A stretch of DNA of 64,000 bases from Pyxicephalus adspersus. Taxonomy: Eukaryota > Chordata > Amphibia > Anura > Pyxicephalidae. The notes beneath the pieces are model-generated. The model worked only from the letters and a program-made list of their open reading frames with translations, ran no database searches and had not been told where the DNA came from. The translations under genes were made by a program, and so were the position numbers. Positions 23,466 to 34,649 of this stretch are shown piece by piece (position 1 is the first letter of the stretch; the number at the start of each line of letters is the position of its first letter). The DNA lies in contig NC_092859.1 of NCBI RefSeq assembly GCF_032062135.1, forward strand, positions 156,199,101 to 156,263,100. Direction: 5' to 3'.

Positions 23466-24200
23466 TGTCACGGCTCCACAAGGCCAAGTGGTGGACCCAC
23501 TGTGTCACCAACCCAGTGGGTGGTGATGTGCATGGGGCGCAGGGTCTAAGCAGAGGCTTGATCTTCTCCAGAGCCTCTAGAGGTGAGGTTGTTATGCGGC
23601 AAGCTATTGCCAAGTTGTGGCCCCTGTGCCCACCAAGGGAGGTAAATGCTAACAAGCATGAACCAAAACTTAGTGTCAGAGGGAAATCCAAAAGAGTAGT
23701 CAAATGAGCCAAAAGTTCAGAGTGGGCAGAGATCAGGAGTAGTTGAGGTCAGGCCAGTAGTCAGGGCAGGCAGCAATCAAGAGTAGTCAAAGGTCAAGTG
23801 GAGCTTGGTAAACGAGGAATCAGAAGCAAGGGAAATCAACAAACAGGAACCTGGAAGCAGAGCCAAAGGAACTCCTTGTTCAGGCAACTTCCTGTTCCAA
23901 GGTCACTTCCTTAAAATGAGAATGTCAGGTGATGGGTGTAAATCATGTGAGCCGCAGACACCAATCCCACCAGCAGAGGGAGTGTTGTTGTTGAGTCTCA
24001 GGTGTTATTCATATGTTTGCCACCAGAGGGAGTGAGTCTGTGGAATACCCTGGTTCTCTGAGGCAAGGGGGCAGCTGACAGAGAATCACCTGACCTGGAC
24101 CAGGAAGTATGCAGAGTGTTGCATCCAGAGGCAGAGATGGTGCTGGCAGCAGGGGACTGCAAGGAGGGTAATCAAGAAGGAGGCACAGATGACCTGGACT
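23466..24200 (-). mobile_element. Solo LTR, TGTCACGG variant, inserted in block A1
   Basis: It starts TGTCACGGCTCC and shares cagagcctctagaggtgagg and attgccaagttg-like blocks with the LTR at 13194-13915, as a related but distinct subfamily. Block A2 (25690-25938) lacks this ~735-bp stretch and reads from aaggcttt to gggttgaag with 18 bp between, so it is an effective empty site. The right end is approximate because the terminal bases are diverged. The longest open frame in the window outside the N gap (134 codons, 23303-23707) spans the A1/LTR junction and is not a gene. Confidence 0.65.
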
Positions 24201-24202
24201 TG

Positions 24203-24260
24203 AGTAAGTGAATGGGTTGAAGATGGTGGTGGTCTCAGCAAATGGAAATCACTGATTCAA
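24203..24260 (+). repeat. Block A1, second part
   Basis: gggttgaagatggtggtgg and actgattcaaggagtagg match 25880-25946 of block A2, completing A1 after the LTR. Confidence 0.65.
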
Positions 24261-25021
24261 GGAGTAGGATCAAATTTAAAAGGTAGGAATATTTAGATTA
24301 TATTTATGTTGTTCACCTGCTTCATTAAACAAAGAGCTTTATTTTCTTTTTAACTGCATGTGTGATTTCATGGAAATTTGGAATATAACATGGAATATAC
24401 TAAATGTTGGGTACTATATAGGGTATACTGTATAGCCATTTGGGAATAATAGATTATAAGCTTCAACTAGTAACACTAACAGATGTTGTAGCACTGTTTT
24501 TTAGAGACTTTTTCATTTTCAGCATTTACTTTATTTCCATCCTTTTTGATGTACAGTAGATTTAATAAATTAACTTTGATGCTTCCTGCTACACAATAAT
24601 ATGCTGAAGTGTTTGGTAATAGACTGAGACATCCGTATCAGCTTGTAATTGAATTAAATTACCAATAATTAAACCTCACAGTTCCTGGAAAGTTCAGGTA
24701 AAAGGGTTAGAACAAGTATTCACACAAATGTTATATTTTTTCCATTTTGGATCACCACAACAAAGTCCTTAAGGCAGACAAGCAAAAAACGTTTAGCACA
24801 ACCAAAGAAAAAAGGGAAGATTCCCACTATAGACATAGTCTATCTCTGGAAGTCCACCAGATGATCATTGGTTCTGGTACCTTGCACATATGCCACATTG
24901 TGATTCTGCCCAGGCTCCATATACTACAAAAAGACTGCAAAGAGAATTGGTGTTTGCTTTCTACACTTGGATAGCATCGGTCCTCCCAAAACCATCACAT
25001 CACCTAAACCTTTTGCTACGA
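24261..25021 (+). repeat. Block B1 of the local duplication (~761 bp)
   Basis: It begins ggagtaggatcaa and contains, in order, gatgttgtagcact, gatgtacagtagat, gaagtgtttggtaatagact, gaattaaattacc, agtctatctctggaag, ccagatgatcattggttctg and cattgtgattctgccc. All recur in B2 and B3. It has no coding frame above 75 codons. Confidence 0.8.
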
Positions 25022-25689
25022 GGAGTAGGATCAAGTTGGTCAGGTAGGTATATTTGTATTATATTTTAAAGTACTGTTCATCTGGGTCATTTATTAAATT
25101 TAAAGAAGACATTTAATTCTTCTTTAACTGCATATGTGAATTCAGGGAACTATTTCTCATATACTAATTCTTGGCTAATATATACCACATATTATCCATA
25201 TGATAATAAACTAAAATGTTCAATCAGTCTAGTAAAGGTTATAGCACTTTTTGTAGAGACCATTTCAGTTTAGGCATTTATCTTTTTTCTGTCTTTCTGA
25301 CAGTAGATCTCATAAATTAATTTGGTGCTTCCTTTTAGACAATAATGTACTGATGTGTTTGGTAATGGATTGAGCCATCTGGTCAGCATGTAATTGAATT
25401 AAATTAGAATAATTAAGCTTTGCAGTTCATGAAAAGTTCAGGGTTAGTGGCTGTAATCACACAAATGTATACAAATATCTGATTTGGAGGATCAACAAAG
25501 CAAAGTTCTTAAAGCAGATACACAACAAATGTTAAGCACAATGAGATCTTCACAACAGATATAATCTACCTTTGGAGGTCCACCAGGTCATCATCTGGTT
25601 CCATCAGCTTACACATGTGCAACATTGTGATTCTGCTTCAAGCTCCATATGCTACAAAAAGCCTGCAAAGGGAATTGGGTCTCCCCAAT
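25022..25689 (+). repeat. Block B2 of the local duplication
   Basis: It has the same order of blocks as B1 (ggagtaggatcaagttgg, tatagcactttttgtagag, gatgtgtttggtaatggatt, aggtcatcatctggttcc, aacattgtgattctgc). It is truncated at its end, passing into block A2 after ctgcaaagggaattggg. Confidence 0.8.
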
Positions 25690-25938
25690 AAATTGTAAGT
25701 GCCAATGCCATGATAGTGCTTAATTCTAGGGGTGGTGCATTCCCCTACATTCTCTTGTCATTGTTTGCAAAACCCCAACTCAATTCATTGCTCTAGCATT
25801 ATCACAGCAACCAGTGGGGAAGTGTGTAATGTTAGCTTTGGGGCAAGAAGGCTTTGGAGATGAATTAGTGGCTGGGTTGAAGATGGTGATGGGCCAGAAG
25901 CTTTCATATGTGTCAGTGAATGGGCACCGCTGATTCAA
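25690..25938 (+). repeat. Block A2 (no LTR; empty site)
   Basis: Homologous to 23275-23465 plus 24203-24260. The junction ggcaagaaggctttggagat...ggctgggttgaagatgg is uninterrupted, so it shows the arrangement before LTR insertion in A1. Confidence 0.7.
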
Positions 25939-26623
25939 GGAGTAGGGTCATGTTCAACACTTAGATAGATTTAGATTATATTTAATAGCACTTTCTAGCT
26001 GGGACAATTAATAAAAGGAATTTAAATCCTCTTTAACTATATTTGTGAAATCAAGGAACTATTTCTCATTTACTAAATATTGGCTACTATATTTGGTATA
26101 AATGCATCGAGTCACAATATATTATGAGCTTGAACTAGTCTAATAGATGTTGTAGCACTTTTTTTAGAGAACATTTCATTTAGGGCATTTACCTTTTTTC
26201 ATTCCTTTTTGATGTACAGTAGATAAAATAAATTAACTTTGATGGTTCCTGTTAGACAATAATGTACTGAAGTGTTTGGTAATGGACTGAGACATCCGTG
26301 TCAGCTTGTAACTGAATTAAATTACAATAATTACATCTCACCTTTCCTGGAAAGTTCAGGTAAAAGGGTTAGTGTTTTAGTGTTTAGAATTTAAAAAAAA
26401 TCTGTTTTGGAGAACAATAAAAAGCTTTAAAAGATCCATATTAAAAGCATAGTCTATCTTTGGAGATCCTCCAGATGATCCTTTGGTTCTGGCAGAACAT
26501 ATGCAACATTGTGATTTCGCCCAGGCTACAAAAAGCCTGCAAAAAGAATTTGGATTTCCCTTCCACACCTGTTAAGCATTGGTCCTCCATGCCATGTCAC
26601 ATTGCCTAAACCTGTTGGTTAGA
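25939..26623 (+). repeat. Block B3 of the local duplication
   Basis: The blocks ggagtagggtcatg, gatgttgtagcactttttt, gatgtacagtagataaaat, gaagtgtttggtaatggact, ggaaagttcaggtaaaaggg, ccagatgatcctttggttct and ggtcctccatgcc match B1 in order. It is followed by another ggagtagg at 26624, the start of a unit that does not continue. Confidence 0.8.
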
Positions 26624-26631
26624 GGAGTAGG

Positions 26632-27904
26632 AAAAAGCTTGACTAGTAATGTGAATGTGTCAGGTCCCTACAGGAATTGGCGTTTAAAGTCAAGGTAGCA
26701 TGTTTCCAAACATCTCCTTCCATAAAACTTTTTTAATACAATGGCCCCTTGAATAATAGAGCATAACATTTGCATTACCAAAAATTGAATGTTATTTGTA
26801 CCTCTTCAAAAAGCAGGATTTTGATTTGTTTTACAGGTCACTATTATTTTTCACCATAGCTAAAAAATGTTAAGAAAATTGAAAATAAATCAAAGAGATG
26901 AGTAAATAAAAATTAGTCCAGTAACCTTGCATTGTACATCTAGTTTTAGTAAAGTAGAACGTCCTCTGGATTATCCTTCTAACAGCAAGAAGAATCTGGT
27001 TTGTTGTTGTCCAAATAAATAGGGTTCTCTGAATTATTTAGGAATTTCAGCTCAGTGATTCTTTAAATTTTGACATTTGCAATGGGCTCTCATCATTCCC
27101 GCGGTTCAAGTTATACACTATGTCAACACGAGCTTTTGGAACATTGGGTGACAAGAAATGACATGAGGTTAATTGGTAGCAGTCCTTTAGCAATATCAAA
27201 TAAAGCTTCAGGCTGTGGTCACGTCATCATCACAGAAAGAGAACAAGTTTGTAGACCAAAAAAGACACCCAGTCCTCAACACAGGTAAGGATGTATTATT
27301 CCCTTTATTAATGGGCTGTTGGGCAAGACATGGAATGTCATTCTGGTTATAAAGTAAGTATATTTAATGGAGAAACCTATCTATCCCACACACCTGTCAC
27401 TTATGAAGACATAAGACAACCAAAATAGAATGTCACACTCAAGGCACAACCACAGACAATTTAATGTACAGGCAATGATCGTAGGTGGAGATGAGCAACA
27501 AATATAATACAAACCAAAAGTGAACTTGCACTTTTTGATTGGTTCAGAATTTTGACTCCAGTTTTCTTTTGACTTCAGTTTTTGTTTCACTTCATTCTCT
27601 CTCATCAGATACTTCATCTTAAACAATGATATTTTCCCAAAAGCATAAAGGCTGCCTAGTTGCCAGTGGAACAATCACCTTCCAAAGGAATTTTCACTTA
27701 GCTTAGTGAATAGGGTCAGGCTTGTCTGGCTTTCGGCAATCAATCATGTGCAAGCAAAAACTGCACCATTGAAAAAAATGTCTTATATATATGATTGGGT
27801 ACTCTTTGCAAAAGTAATTGTTACCACAGTATAAGCATACAGCGTATATTTCCTATTGATTCCAATCATGTTTAGTTGGACTCTATTACCAAATGTTAAA
27901 CAGG
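26632..27904. other. Unannotated DNA with one exon-like open frame
   Basis: At 27070-27285 a 72-codon plus-strand frame is bordered by a possible acceptor (aggaatttcag, near 27049) and a strong donor consensus (cacag/gtaagg, near 27282). The predicted peptide matches no family I know and no partner exon was found. It could be a chance exon or part of a non-coding transcript. Confidence 0.25.
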
Positions 27905-28255
27905 GCAGGGACGAGATCAGGTGATGTTTCTTCCTAAAAATGTAAAAAATCTAAAAAAAAAAAGCACAAGCGTGGGATCGCCCCTTTTTTTATATTCCGA
28001 AAAAGCCCCTTCTGTGAAGAAGAAGCAGCCTAAAGCCTCATGGGATATGTGATGTAGGTATCCTAAGAACCTGCAGGTTTCCTTTTTAGTTTTTATTGCC
28101 GTGGGCGTACAGACGGAAGGGGAGGGATTCTCTTTAAGAATTAAAAAACTAAAAGAAATAGAAAATTATTTTTTATCATTTTTTTATACATAGATTTATC
28201 CACCTTATAAATACAATGTAAAAAAAAACGTGATGATAGGTCTGCTTTAGGCTCT
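27905..28255. repeat. Interspersed repeat related to 49380-49870
   Basis: Shared ordered blocks are gagatcaggtgatgtttctt, agaagaagcagcctaaagcc, tgggatatgtgatgtaggta, caggtttcctttttagtttt and, at the end, gatgataggtctgctttagg. The terminal ggtctgcttta resembles the TTAAAGCRGACC end of the repeat at 10919-11083. Confidence 0.5.
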
Positions 28256-28347
28256 GAGTTTCAAATAAGAAAGTCATGCAGCTTTTATCTTTTTTACATT
28301 TATGTACAGTGCAGCTTACTAATTAGATTCATTTATAGTGAGCCTTT

Positions 28348-28374
<27 letters not shown>
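28348..28374. repeat. (AT)n microsatellite
   Basis: About 13 uninterrupted AT dinucleotides. Confidence 0.95.
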
Positions 28375-28380
<6 letters not shown>

Positions 28381-28381
<1 letters not shown>

Positions 28382-29495
28382 CCAGGATTTCCTCCAAGTA
28401 TTTAAGAAACTTGAAGGTATGACTGATCTATATAAAATCAACTTTAGAGTCCCAGTATACTGGCTGTACAGGTGACGTGTACCTCAGTATCATCATCATC
28501 AAAACCACTTATTAGTATAATAAGTATAGTATTAGGTTGTAATAATGACATTATCAAATAATTTCCAGTGTTCAGAGCCAGCAGCAAGCATTATATTTAT
28601 TTCTTTTCTTTGAATGTGCTGTAAGTATTCTCATGCTTGACAGCGAGCAGCAGTCTGGTCAATTTAAAGGGATTGTTAGTAGCTGAGGGTTAGAGGAAGG
28701 AAAAGTTGAAGTTATAAGAATGAAGATAAGTGATTAAAAGTCTATGATTGTCTTTGTGTGGTATTGCTTTGAATTCTTTGCACTATAAAATGTGGTCCTG
28801 TAACACATCATTGATTTTGCTGGGAACTTGCATTCATACTTTAATCTGCAGAACCCCAATAAACAATAAAGATGTGTTCAAAGAACAGCCATTGTTCCTT
28901 TATTCATGTCCTCCAGCAGTTCTCTTGATTCGGCTTCTGGGATGAGAGCAATTCAGGGCACAGAAAGCAAAAAAAATCAAAATTGTGCTTTGCCTAATCT
29001 GTCTAAAACAAACAGAATGGATTGGATTCTACAGAGCTTTAATCAGGGGAAGTTGTTGGGGAAATATTTGTCATATGTAAAAGACTAGTATTGGCTGGAT
29101 GGGCATCCTGTTCAAAGACGGTTGACACCCTGAATATATTTCTAGACTGCTGAGAATCTTCAATTTAAAAATGCACAAAAGAGGTAATAGTAACAATGGG
29201 TTTAAAGGTTGTAATCTATCTCACCAGAAATTTTCAATAATAACATAAGATCTGATACTGCTCTGCATTTGGAGAGTGCTTCTATGCCAATATGAGCAAC
29301 ATAGTCAACCCATATTGTTGTACTATTATGTAGCCAGGGGTAAAGCACATTTCACTAAACTTGGCTGTTACCTATCTCTATTTGAGACTAAACATTACAG
29401 AATTTAATTAAATAGTTCTAGGTGTTATTTTAAAGTTTAAAGAAGGAATTATGAGTCTGAAAGTCCACAGATTGCCTGTGCAGTACTAACTTATA
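28381..29495. other. Unannotated DNA
   Basis: The stretch 28600-28700 (cttgacagcgagcagcagtc and flanks) is unique and not low-complexity. Otherwise nothing was recognised. Open frames at 28748-29088 have no family motifs. Confidence 0.35.
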
Positions 29496-29497
29496 TA

Positions 29498-30335
29498 TGA
29501 GGTCTATCTAATATATAATGAAACTGATATAAGACCTCACTTTCATTCCTTTATATGACAATTCTGTTTGTCTCCTTTAATATTCAGCACTAATGCCATC
29601 TTGTTTCCTACTGGTGGAAGGTGTGGAGCAGATAAGTTTCTGATGTTTTTTTCTTTCCTGCATCAATTAACACAAAGTGTGTTCCTTTATTCACTGATTT
29701 CAATTTAGAAAAAAGTCTCCAGGTGCCAATTCTGGTGAATCTGGAGGATGTTCCAGCCTAGTAATGTGTTTGTCGGTCATAGAAAGTGCTGTGTGAGAAG
29801 GAGCATTGTCCTAATGAAGAATGAAACCATTTCCCACATTTCTGCGGTCTTTTCCTGACTCTTTCTCTCAGCTTTGTCTTCCTATATTAATGTTGGGTTA
29901 ATTTTTTCCTTTTGGAAACCATTCTGCCAAAATGACGCCTTCATGTCTGAAAACTCAATGAGCACGGCTGTGAATTTGGACTTTTTTGATTCTTGGTGAT
30001 GAAGGTGTTTCCAGTGACTGTGGTTTCGTTTCAAGAACATACTGGAAGACCCAAGTGATGACTTTATTGAAAAGGTTCGGCTCCACCTCAAGTTGATATA
30101 GAATGTCAAAACTGACGCGTTGCCAAACTTTTATACTTCCCATGATTTCAGCATATGAGGGGAAACACAAAGGCAATAATCAGTAAGTGACAACAAACTA
30201 AACAGAAGAGAGTGCCGGCGTTTGTCCTGCATGTTTGGAGAAGTTTACACATTCATGGCAAGAGATCTGAATCATCTCACTGCTTTGTATAGGAGATAAA
30301 AACACAGTCTCCTTATTTAATTCAGACAGACCTCG
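29498..30335 (-). pseudogene. Decayed mariner-type transposon with transposase remnant
   Basis: Inverted ends tgaggtctatct (from 29498) and agacagacctcg (to 30335) match the mariner CGAGGTCTG end, each flanked by the TA target (29496-29497 and 30336-30337). On the minus strand, frames over about 30176-29880 read like the mariner catalytic domain: KVIT, then WVFQY, ETKPQSLE, PSSPRIKK. Further on is KLKSV.KGTHF (about 29710-29670). In intact mariners a GDE(S/T) with the first catalytic Asp lies between VIT and WVFQ. Those codons are absent. Frameshifts and a length of ~0.84 kb against ~1.3 kb confirm it is dead. Confidence 0.85.
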
Positions 30336-30339
30336 TATT

Positions 30340-30664
30340 ACATCAAAGAAACTAATTGGGAGTTACTAAAATACAGAAAGAAATGGCAGTATTCTTGAAC
30401 AAGGAATACCATATTTTTCTTGCACTTGTGAAAATATTAAAATAATTGTTACAAAAATGGCAGAGTATCAACACTATGCTGCAACTAGTTCACTGTTTAT
30501 AGTGTTTAAAGCTCGTTTAGGATATGAATATGTGATAACAAATTCTTTTCATACATGTCAACACCTTGGTTCCTACACCAGCAGTACACCAGTCTTACAA
30601 TCAAGGATAGGAGACAAAATTTAAATCTCAAATCATCTTGTAAACACATTCAAATATTGTTGAA
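30340..30664. other. Unannotated DNA between mariner and LINE relic
   Basis: No feature was recognised. It may include 5' LINE sequence too decayed to read. Confidence 0.35.
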
Positions 30665-31007
30665 AATATGAGAACTCATCCAACAAGTGGAGACCTGTAT
30701 GATGTACCCGACTACAGAGAAATATGTGTCTGCAACATGATGGAAAAACTGTTTAAAAGTATTCTGAGCAAAAGAAACCTCAACTTTCTAACACAACATA
30801 ATAAACATAATAACGTTCTCCAAGGCTCCACGCTTTAATTAATCATGCCCAGTGTCCATAGAAGAAGCCTTCAGGTTTCATGTCACACCATTATACCACA
30901 GACCACATCTACACCCTATCAGTCTCATCAAAAACCATGTCCACAATACAAAACAATGGGGAAGTATCTACCTGTATTTTGGACTTTGGGAAGACCTTTG
31001 ACTTAGT

Positions 31008-31231
31008 GGCCCTGATTTATCAAAGCTCTCCAAGGCTGGAGAGAATACACTTTCACCAGTGAAGCTGGGTGATCCATCAAACCTGGGATGGATCTGGTTC
31101 AGGATTCAAAGCATTTGCTAGCAAATAGCAAATGACATTGAAGAAATCCTTTCCAGGGTTGGTTGATCACCCAGCTTCACTGGTGTAAGTGTATTCTCTC
31201 CAGCCTTGGAGAGCTTTCATAAATCAGGCCC
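31008..31231. mobile_element. Palindromic MITE, complete copy, inside the LINE RT frame
   Basis: It runs from GGCCCTGATTTATCAAAGC to GCTTTCATAAATCAGGCCC, flanked by AGT(G) on both sides (31005-31007 and 31232-31234). The arms are complementary throughout (tccaaggctggagagaatac...attctctccagccttgga; gaagctgggtgatcc...tgatcacccagcttc). The interrupted LINE codons resume in phase if the element and one AGTG copy are taken out, which supports the boundaries. It has no coding capacity; a DNA-transposon source is inferred. Confidence 0.85.
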
Positions 31232-31276
31232 AGTGTTACAACATAGACTGTTTCTCAAACAACTGGAGATGGGAAT

Positions 31277-31612
31277 TATTTTTATTATTTTAGTATTTAT
31301 ATATCACCAACATATTATGAAGTGCTGTACGAAGTCCATAGTCATGTCTCTAACTGTCCCTCAAAGGGGCTCACAATCTAATGTCCCTACCATGGTCATA
31401 TGTCAATAATGTAGTCTAGGAACAATTTTTTTGAGGGAAAGCTGATTACCTAACTGCATGCTTTTTGAAATGTGAGTTGAACATGGAGTACCCGGAGGAA
31501 ACTCACATAGGGAGACCATACAAACTCCTTGCAGAAAGCGTCCTGGCTAGGATTCGAACCTGTGACCTAGTTCTGCAAAGACCAAACCAGTCAAATGTGC
31601 TTCCCACTGTGG
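31277..31612 (-). mobile_element. tRNA-derived SINE inside the LINE RT frame
   Basis: On the minus strand it has caggttcgaatcctagcc (B box), gagtttgtatggtctccc, gtttcctccgggtactcc, cagttaggtaatcagc, accatggtagggacattag, gggacagttagagacatg and tatataaatac. It is fuller than the copy at 18128-18409. The LINE frame resumes right after it (gtagggaaaacatatgac). A short ggaat is shared by both flanks, hinting at a target duplication. Confidence 0.85.
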
Positions 31613-32400
31613 AATAGTAGGGAAAACATATGACATCATAAAAAACTAAGAACAGTTGTGGTGCAAATCTGAATGGGAAAAGAACAGAATACTTCTGGCT
31701 GACCTGTGGAGTTAGAAATATTTATATCCATTAACTCGCTGCATCTCTAGAATCTTCCCTAGCATGACCAAAGGTGATGTTCTTTCTGTATGCAGATGAC
31801 CTTCCAACCAAGGCACGTCTACAAGACAACCTTGAACAACCAGAGAAATCTAGTACGACAAGCACTACCTGCTATTCCAATCAAAATCATGGAATTCCAA
31901 TGAAAGAACACTAAACAAATCAAGATCCTTTTCCTCATATTAAAGTTCATTTTCAAATATTCATAAAACTACACATTCCTCAACCTAGCAATAAATCATT
32001 AGGAAAGTTTTCAGCCAGCCATAAAAGCCTTGAAAGACAAGACCATGTATGCCATCATGAGACATCTGTATATTCTAAAACTAAAGGTAAGAGTCTGGAT
32101 TAACATCTTTGACAGTTTTATCATCCCAATCCAGCCTTAATTTTAGTAAAGTATGGAGCCCTGTCAAGACCTTGACCTGCTGGAAGCCCGATAGAAATAT
32201 TGCTGCAAGCAACTCCTCCAAGTCGATCTGAGCACCTCTAACATTGCTTTCCATGCTGAGTTGGAATAATTTCTCACTGAACAACATAGCCCAGGACAAA
32301 TCCTCATGATTGCATTTTCTCATAACCTCCTGAACATCCAACACACCCAACAATGTGGGCTAACAAAATCACAAATAGAAGACTTAATAATTATTTCCAC

Positions 32401-33130
32401 ACACAAATAATTTACAGCCTATACACATTAATTGATTTGAATATATCAACCAATACAGAGAGTAAAAACTGGTCCCATGTTTGACAACTGAGGAGTTTAC
32501 CAGGGAGCCCACTTTTTCCTTTTCTTTTTAAACTATTTCTGTGTATTCTGTTTTATAGTTTTGCTGTGATGCAACATCTAACTGACATGCTGTGAGTGAA
32601 ACATTTCATGTACATCTCCCACATCCAGCCTACGTCCAGGTCCTACTACAATTGGTTTGTGTGTAGATAAAATAATGTAATTACTGAAGACAAATATTTA
32701 CCCATTTTATGCCATGCACAATACATACATACTTGGCTAGGGAGGGGGTATGGAGTATGGGGTAGTCAAGAATGCATCTCAAATGGACAGCAATGGTATG
32801 GGCCCTCTTGCTATGGTATCATGGTCTATGATTCTGTTGTATTGGGTTTTACAAAGCAAAGATATTTATAGACATAAAACTCCTTTTTTTATTATTTATT
32901 CCACAACATAGAAAGACAGCTTTTCTGAACGGTGTGCAAACAAAGCCTAGGTGTTTTGGTACAGATATTGGGAATCAATAGCTAGTCCTCAACAAGAACA
33001 AGACTGATATTGTCCTTTTGATCTTCTGCTAAATCCAACCATCTCCAATCCTGCCTCAATGAACATGTTGACAAGAGTCAAAAACCCCCTTAATTATCTA
33101 CCTATGTTCCAACTAAAACTGTGCTAATGT
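32401..33130. other. Unannotated DNA
   Basis: The beginning may still be LINE 3' sequence. From 32640 nothing was recognised. Confidence 0.35.
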
Positions 33131-33135
33131 TTTAG

Positions 33136-33545
33136 CCATGCCACTAATATTGGTGGATTCTAACTACTCCTGCCAAATCAATGTGGACTAAAAAAGACTC
33201 ACTCTACCTTTATAGAAAAGCCGTTTGTTGATTCACCTCGAGATGGATCAGACCCATCTCTTCCATTCCCTCCAGTTACTCCTTATAGTTATACTTTATG
33301 TTCCAGGTAGCAAGACCTCGAAGGACAAACTGTCACTCAACTGAATAGGGAGGAATATGATTTCATGCTAGTCTTCCCCTCACTGCCTGTGAATTGACTT
33401 ATTGTGCCACAAATATTAGTGGACTCTAAGTAATCCTGCCATATCATATAGAACACTTGGCCTAAGTGGAAAATTACTCAGACTCTTCAACATTTATGGA
33501 AAAGCCATGTGCTAATCCACCTTGAGATGGAAAAGACGGAGCTCA
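33136..33545 (+). repeat. Diverged tandem pair, offset ~270 bp
   Basis: gccactaatattggtggattctaa...ctcctgccaaatca...tatagaaaagccgt...cacctcgagatgga (33136-33257) recurs as gccacaaatattagtggactctaa...tcctgccatatca...tatggaaaagccatg...caccttgagatgga (33404-33540). The second copy has extra bases. The source is unknown. Confidence 0.65.
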
Positions 33546-34649
33546 GTATTTTTCTCCAATTCCTTCCAAGGCTGGTAGTGCAAAGATTCCTCAAGGAGTA
33601 CCAAGGTCTTTAAGACATATTAGTCATGTTCAAACTAGCCTTTAATGTTAAAAAAGAGCAGCTTGCCTACATCTCTTAATTTCAAACTTAAAAAGGAGTT
33701 TTGGCATTGGTTCTCATGTTTCAGAATAGGATCACTTCCACATTGCAGCTCTGACTTTGGATTGATGTCAGTAAAGCAGAAAGCAATATTGGAAAAATGC
33801 AGCTCGAAGATGTTTTATTAAACTTAATATTTCACAAATGTAAAGCCTAGATATGTTCCGTAATCTGTAGCATGGGGGGGGGGGGGGGCATGTGTATATT
33901 ATATGTGTAAACAGCTTGTAATGCATGTAGCTCTGTTGACATAGTTTGAAGTAATAGCATCATGGTTAGAGTGTACAATGAATCTGTAGTCTGCCAAGCA
34001 AAAAGGCAATAAGCCGTATGTGAAAGAACATAAGCCATGTAAGGCTGTGAGTAATGATACATGATATGAGATATAACATTCTCACTGTAGTGTGAGCCAA
34101 TATAACCCCAGGATGAATATTTAGAGGTCAGAGAGTGGCACAGTGGAATTGAAGGTTTAGGAATATTGTCAGTGCTGTATGCAATGAGTTATTTTTAGTT
34201 TTTAGACTGTTTATAGAAAAACTTTTGAAAGACCCAACAGATGGGATTATTTGCTAGCACATTGAAAAACATGTTTATTGAAACAGTGAGCTGTACTTGT
34301 GCCAATACATGTGTACCTCTGTGAATCTTGATCTGTGAATCAGAGCTGCATGGGACAAGGCTTCTGCTATTCCCAAAATCAATTCTGAAAATATGAAAAT
34401 ATCCTTCTAGCTTTTCTCATATGGTGTGTCACAGACTATGCAGCCTCCTTATTACTAACACAGTCCCACAGAGCATTGCTTCTGCACCTGTCAAACATTT
34501 GCTCAGTGACAGAAAAGAAACAAATCTGACTGTTCTAGAGAAGGGATAGAATAGGAGAAAAGTATTACTTTGTTATACAAATCAGACAAAACCCAATAGA
34601 TTTGACACAGATTGAGCAGGTTTCCATACTTCCAAATAGGTTGGCCAAA
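33546..34649. other. Unannotated DNA with a G15 run
   Basis: A homopolymer of 15 G at 33874-33888 is the only clear structure. Confidence 0.45.

Larger units (their letters stand above)
30665..32400 (+). pseudogene. LINE (non-LTR retrotransposon) reverse-transcriptase relic, nested insertions
   Basis: Discontinuous plus-strand frames follow the order of a LINE RT domain. They show a DYR.I.VCNMMEKLF-type start (about 30705), then TTDHIYTL and CILDFGKTFDLV (30890-31007), the position of the FxDFxKAFD catalytic motif. Next come HRLFLKQLEMGI (31243-31275), GKTYDIIKN (about 31622), the catalytic box FFLYADD (31780-31800), and the C-terminal thumb-like region with LYF.KVW and NIAFHAELE (about 32130-32265). 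A MITE (31008-31231) and a SINE (31277-31612) split it. Stops and frameshifts abound, so it is inactive. I cannot name the clade with certainty. Confidence 0.75.

Noticed and set aside
23303..23707. 134-codon plus-strand frame and an overlapping 108-codon minus-strand frame
   Set aside because: They straddle the junction of block A1 and an inserted LTR. The A2 copy does not keep the frame, and no protein family is recognisable.
24261..26623. CRISPR-like or satellite array
   Set aside because: Units are ~0.7 kb, few and diverged, with no short repeats and regular spacers. It is a local duplication.
33874..33888. G15 run as a G-quadruplex element
   Set aside because: A single homopolymer with no spaced G-tracts. 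It may also be a length artefact.
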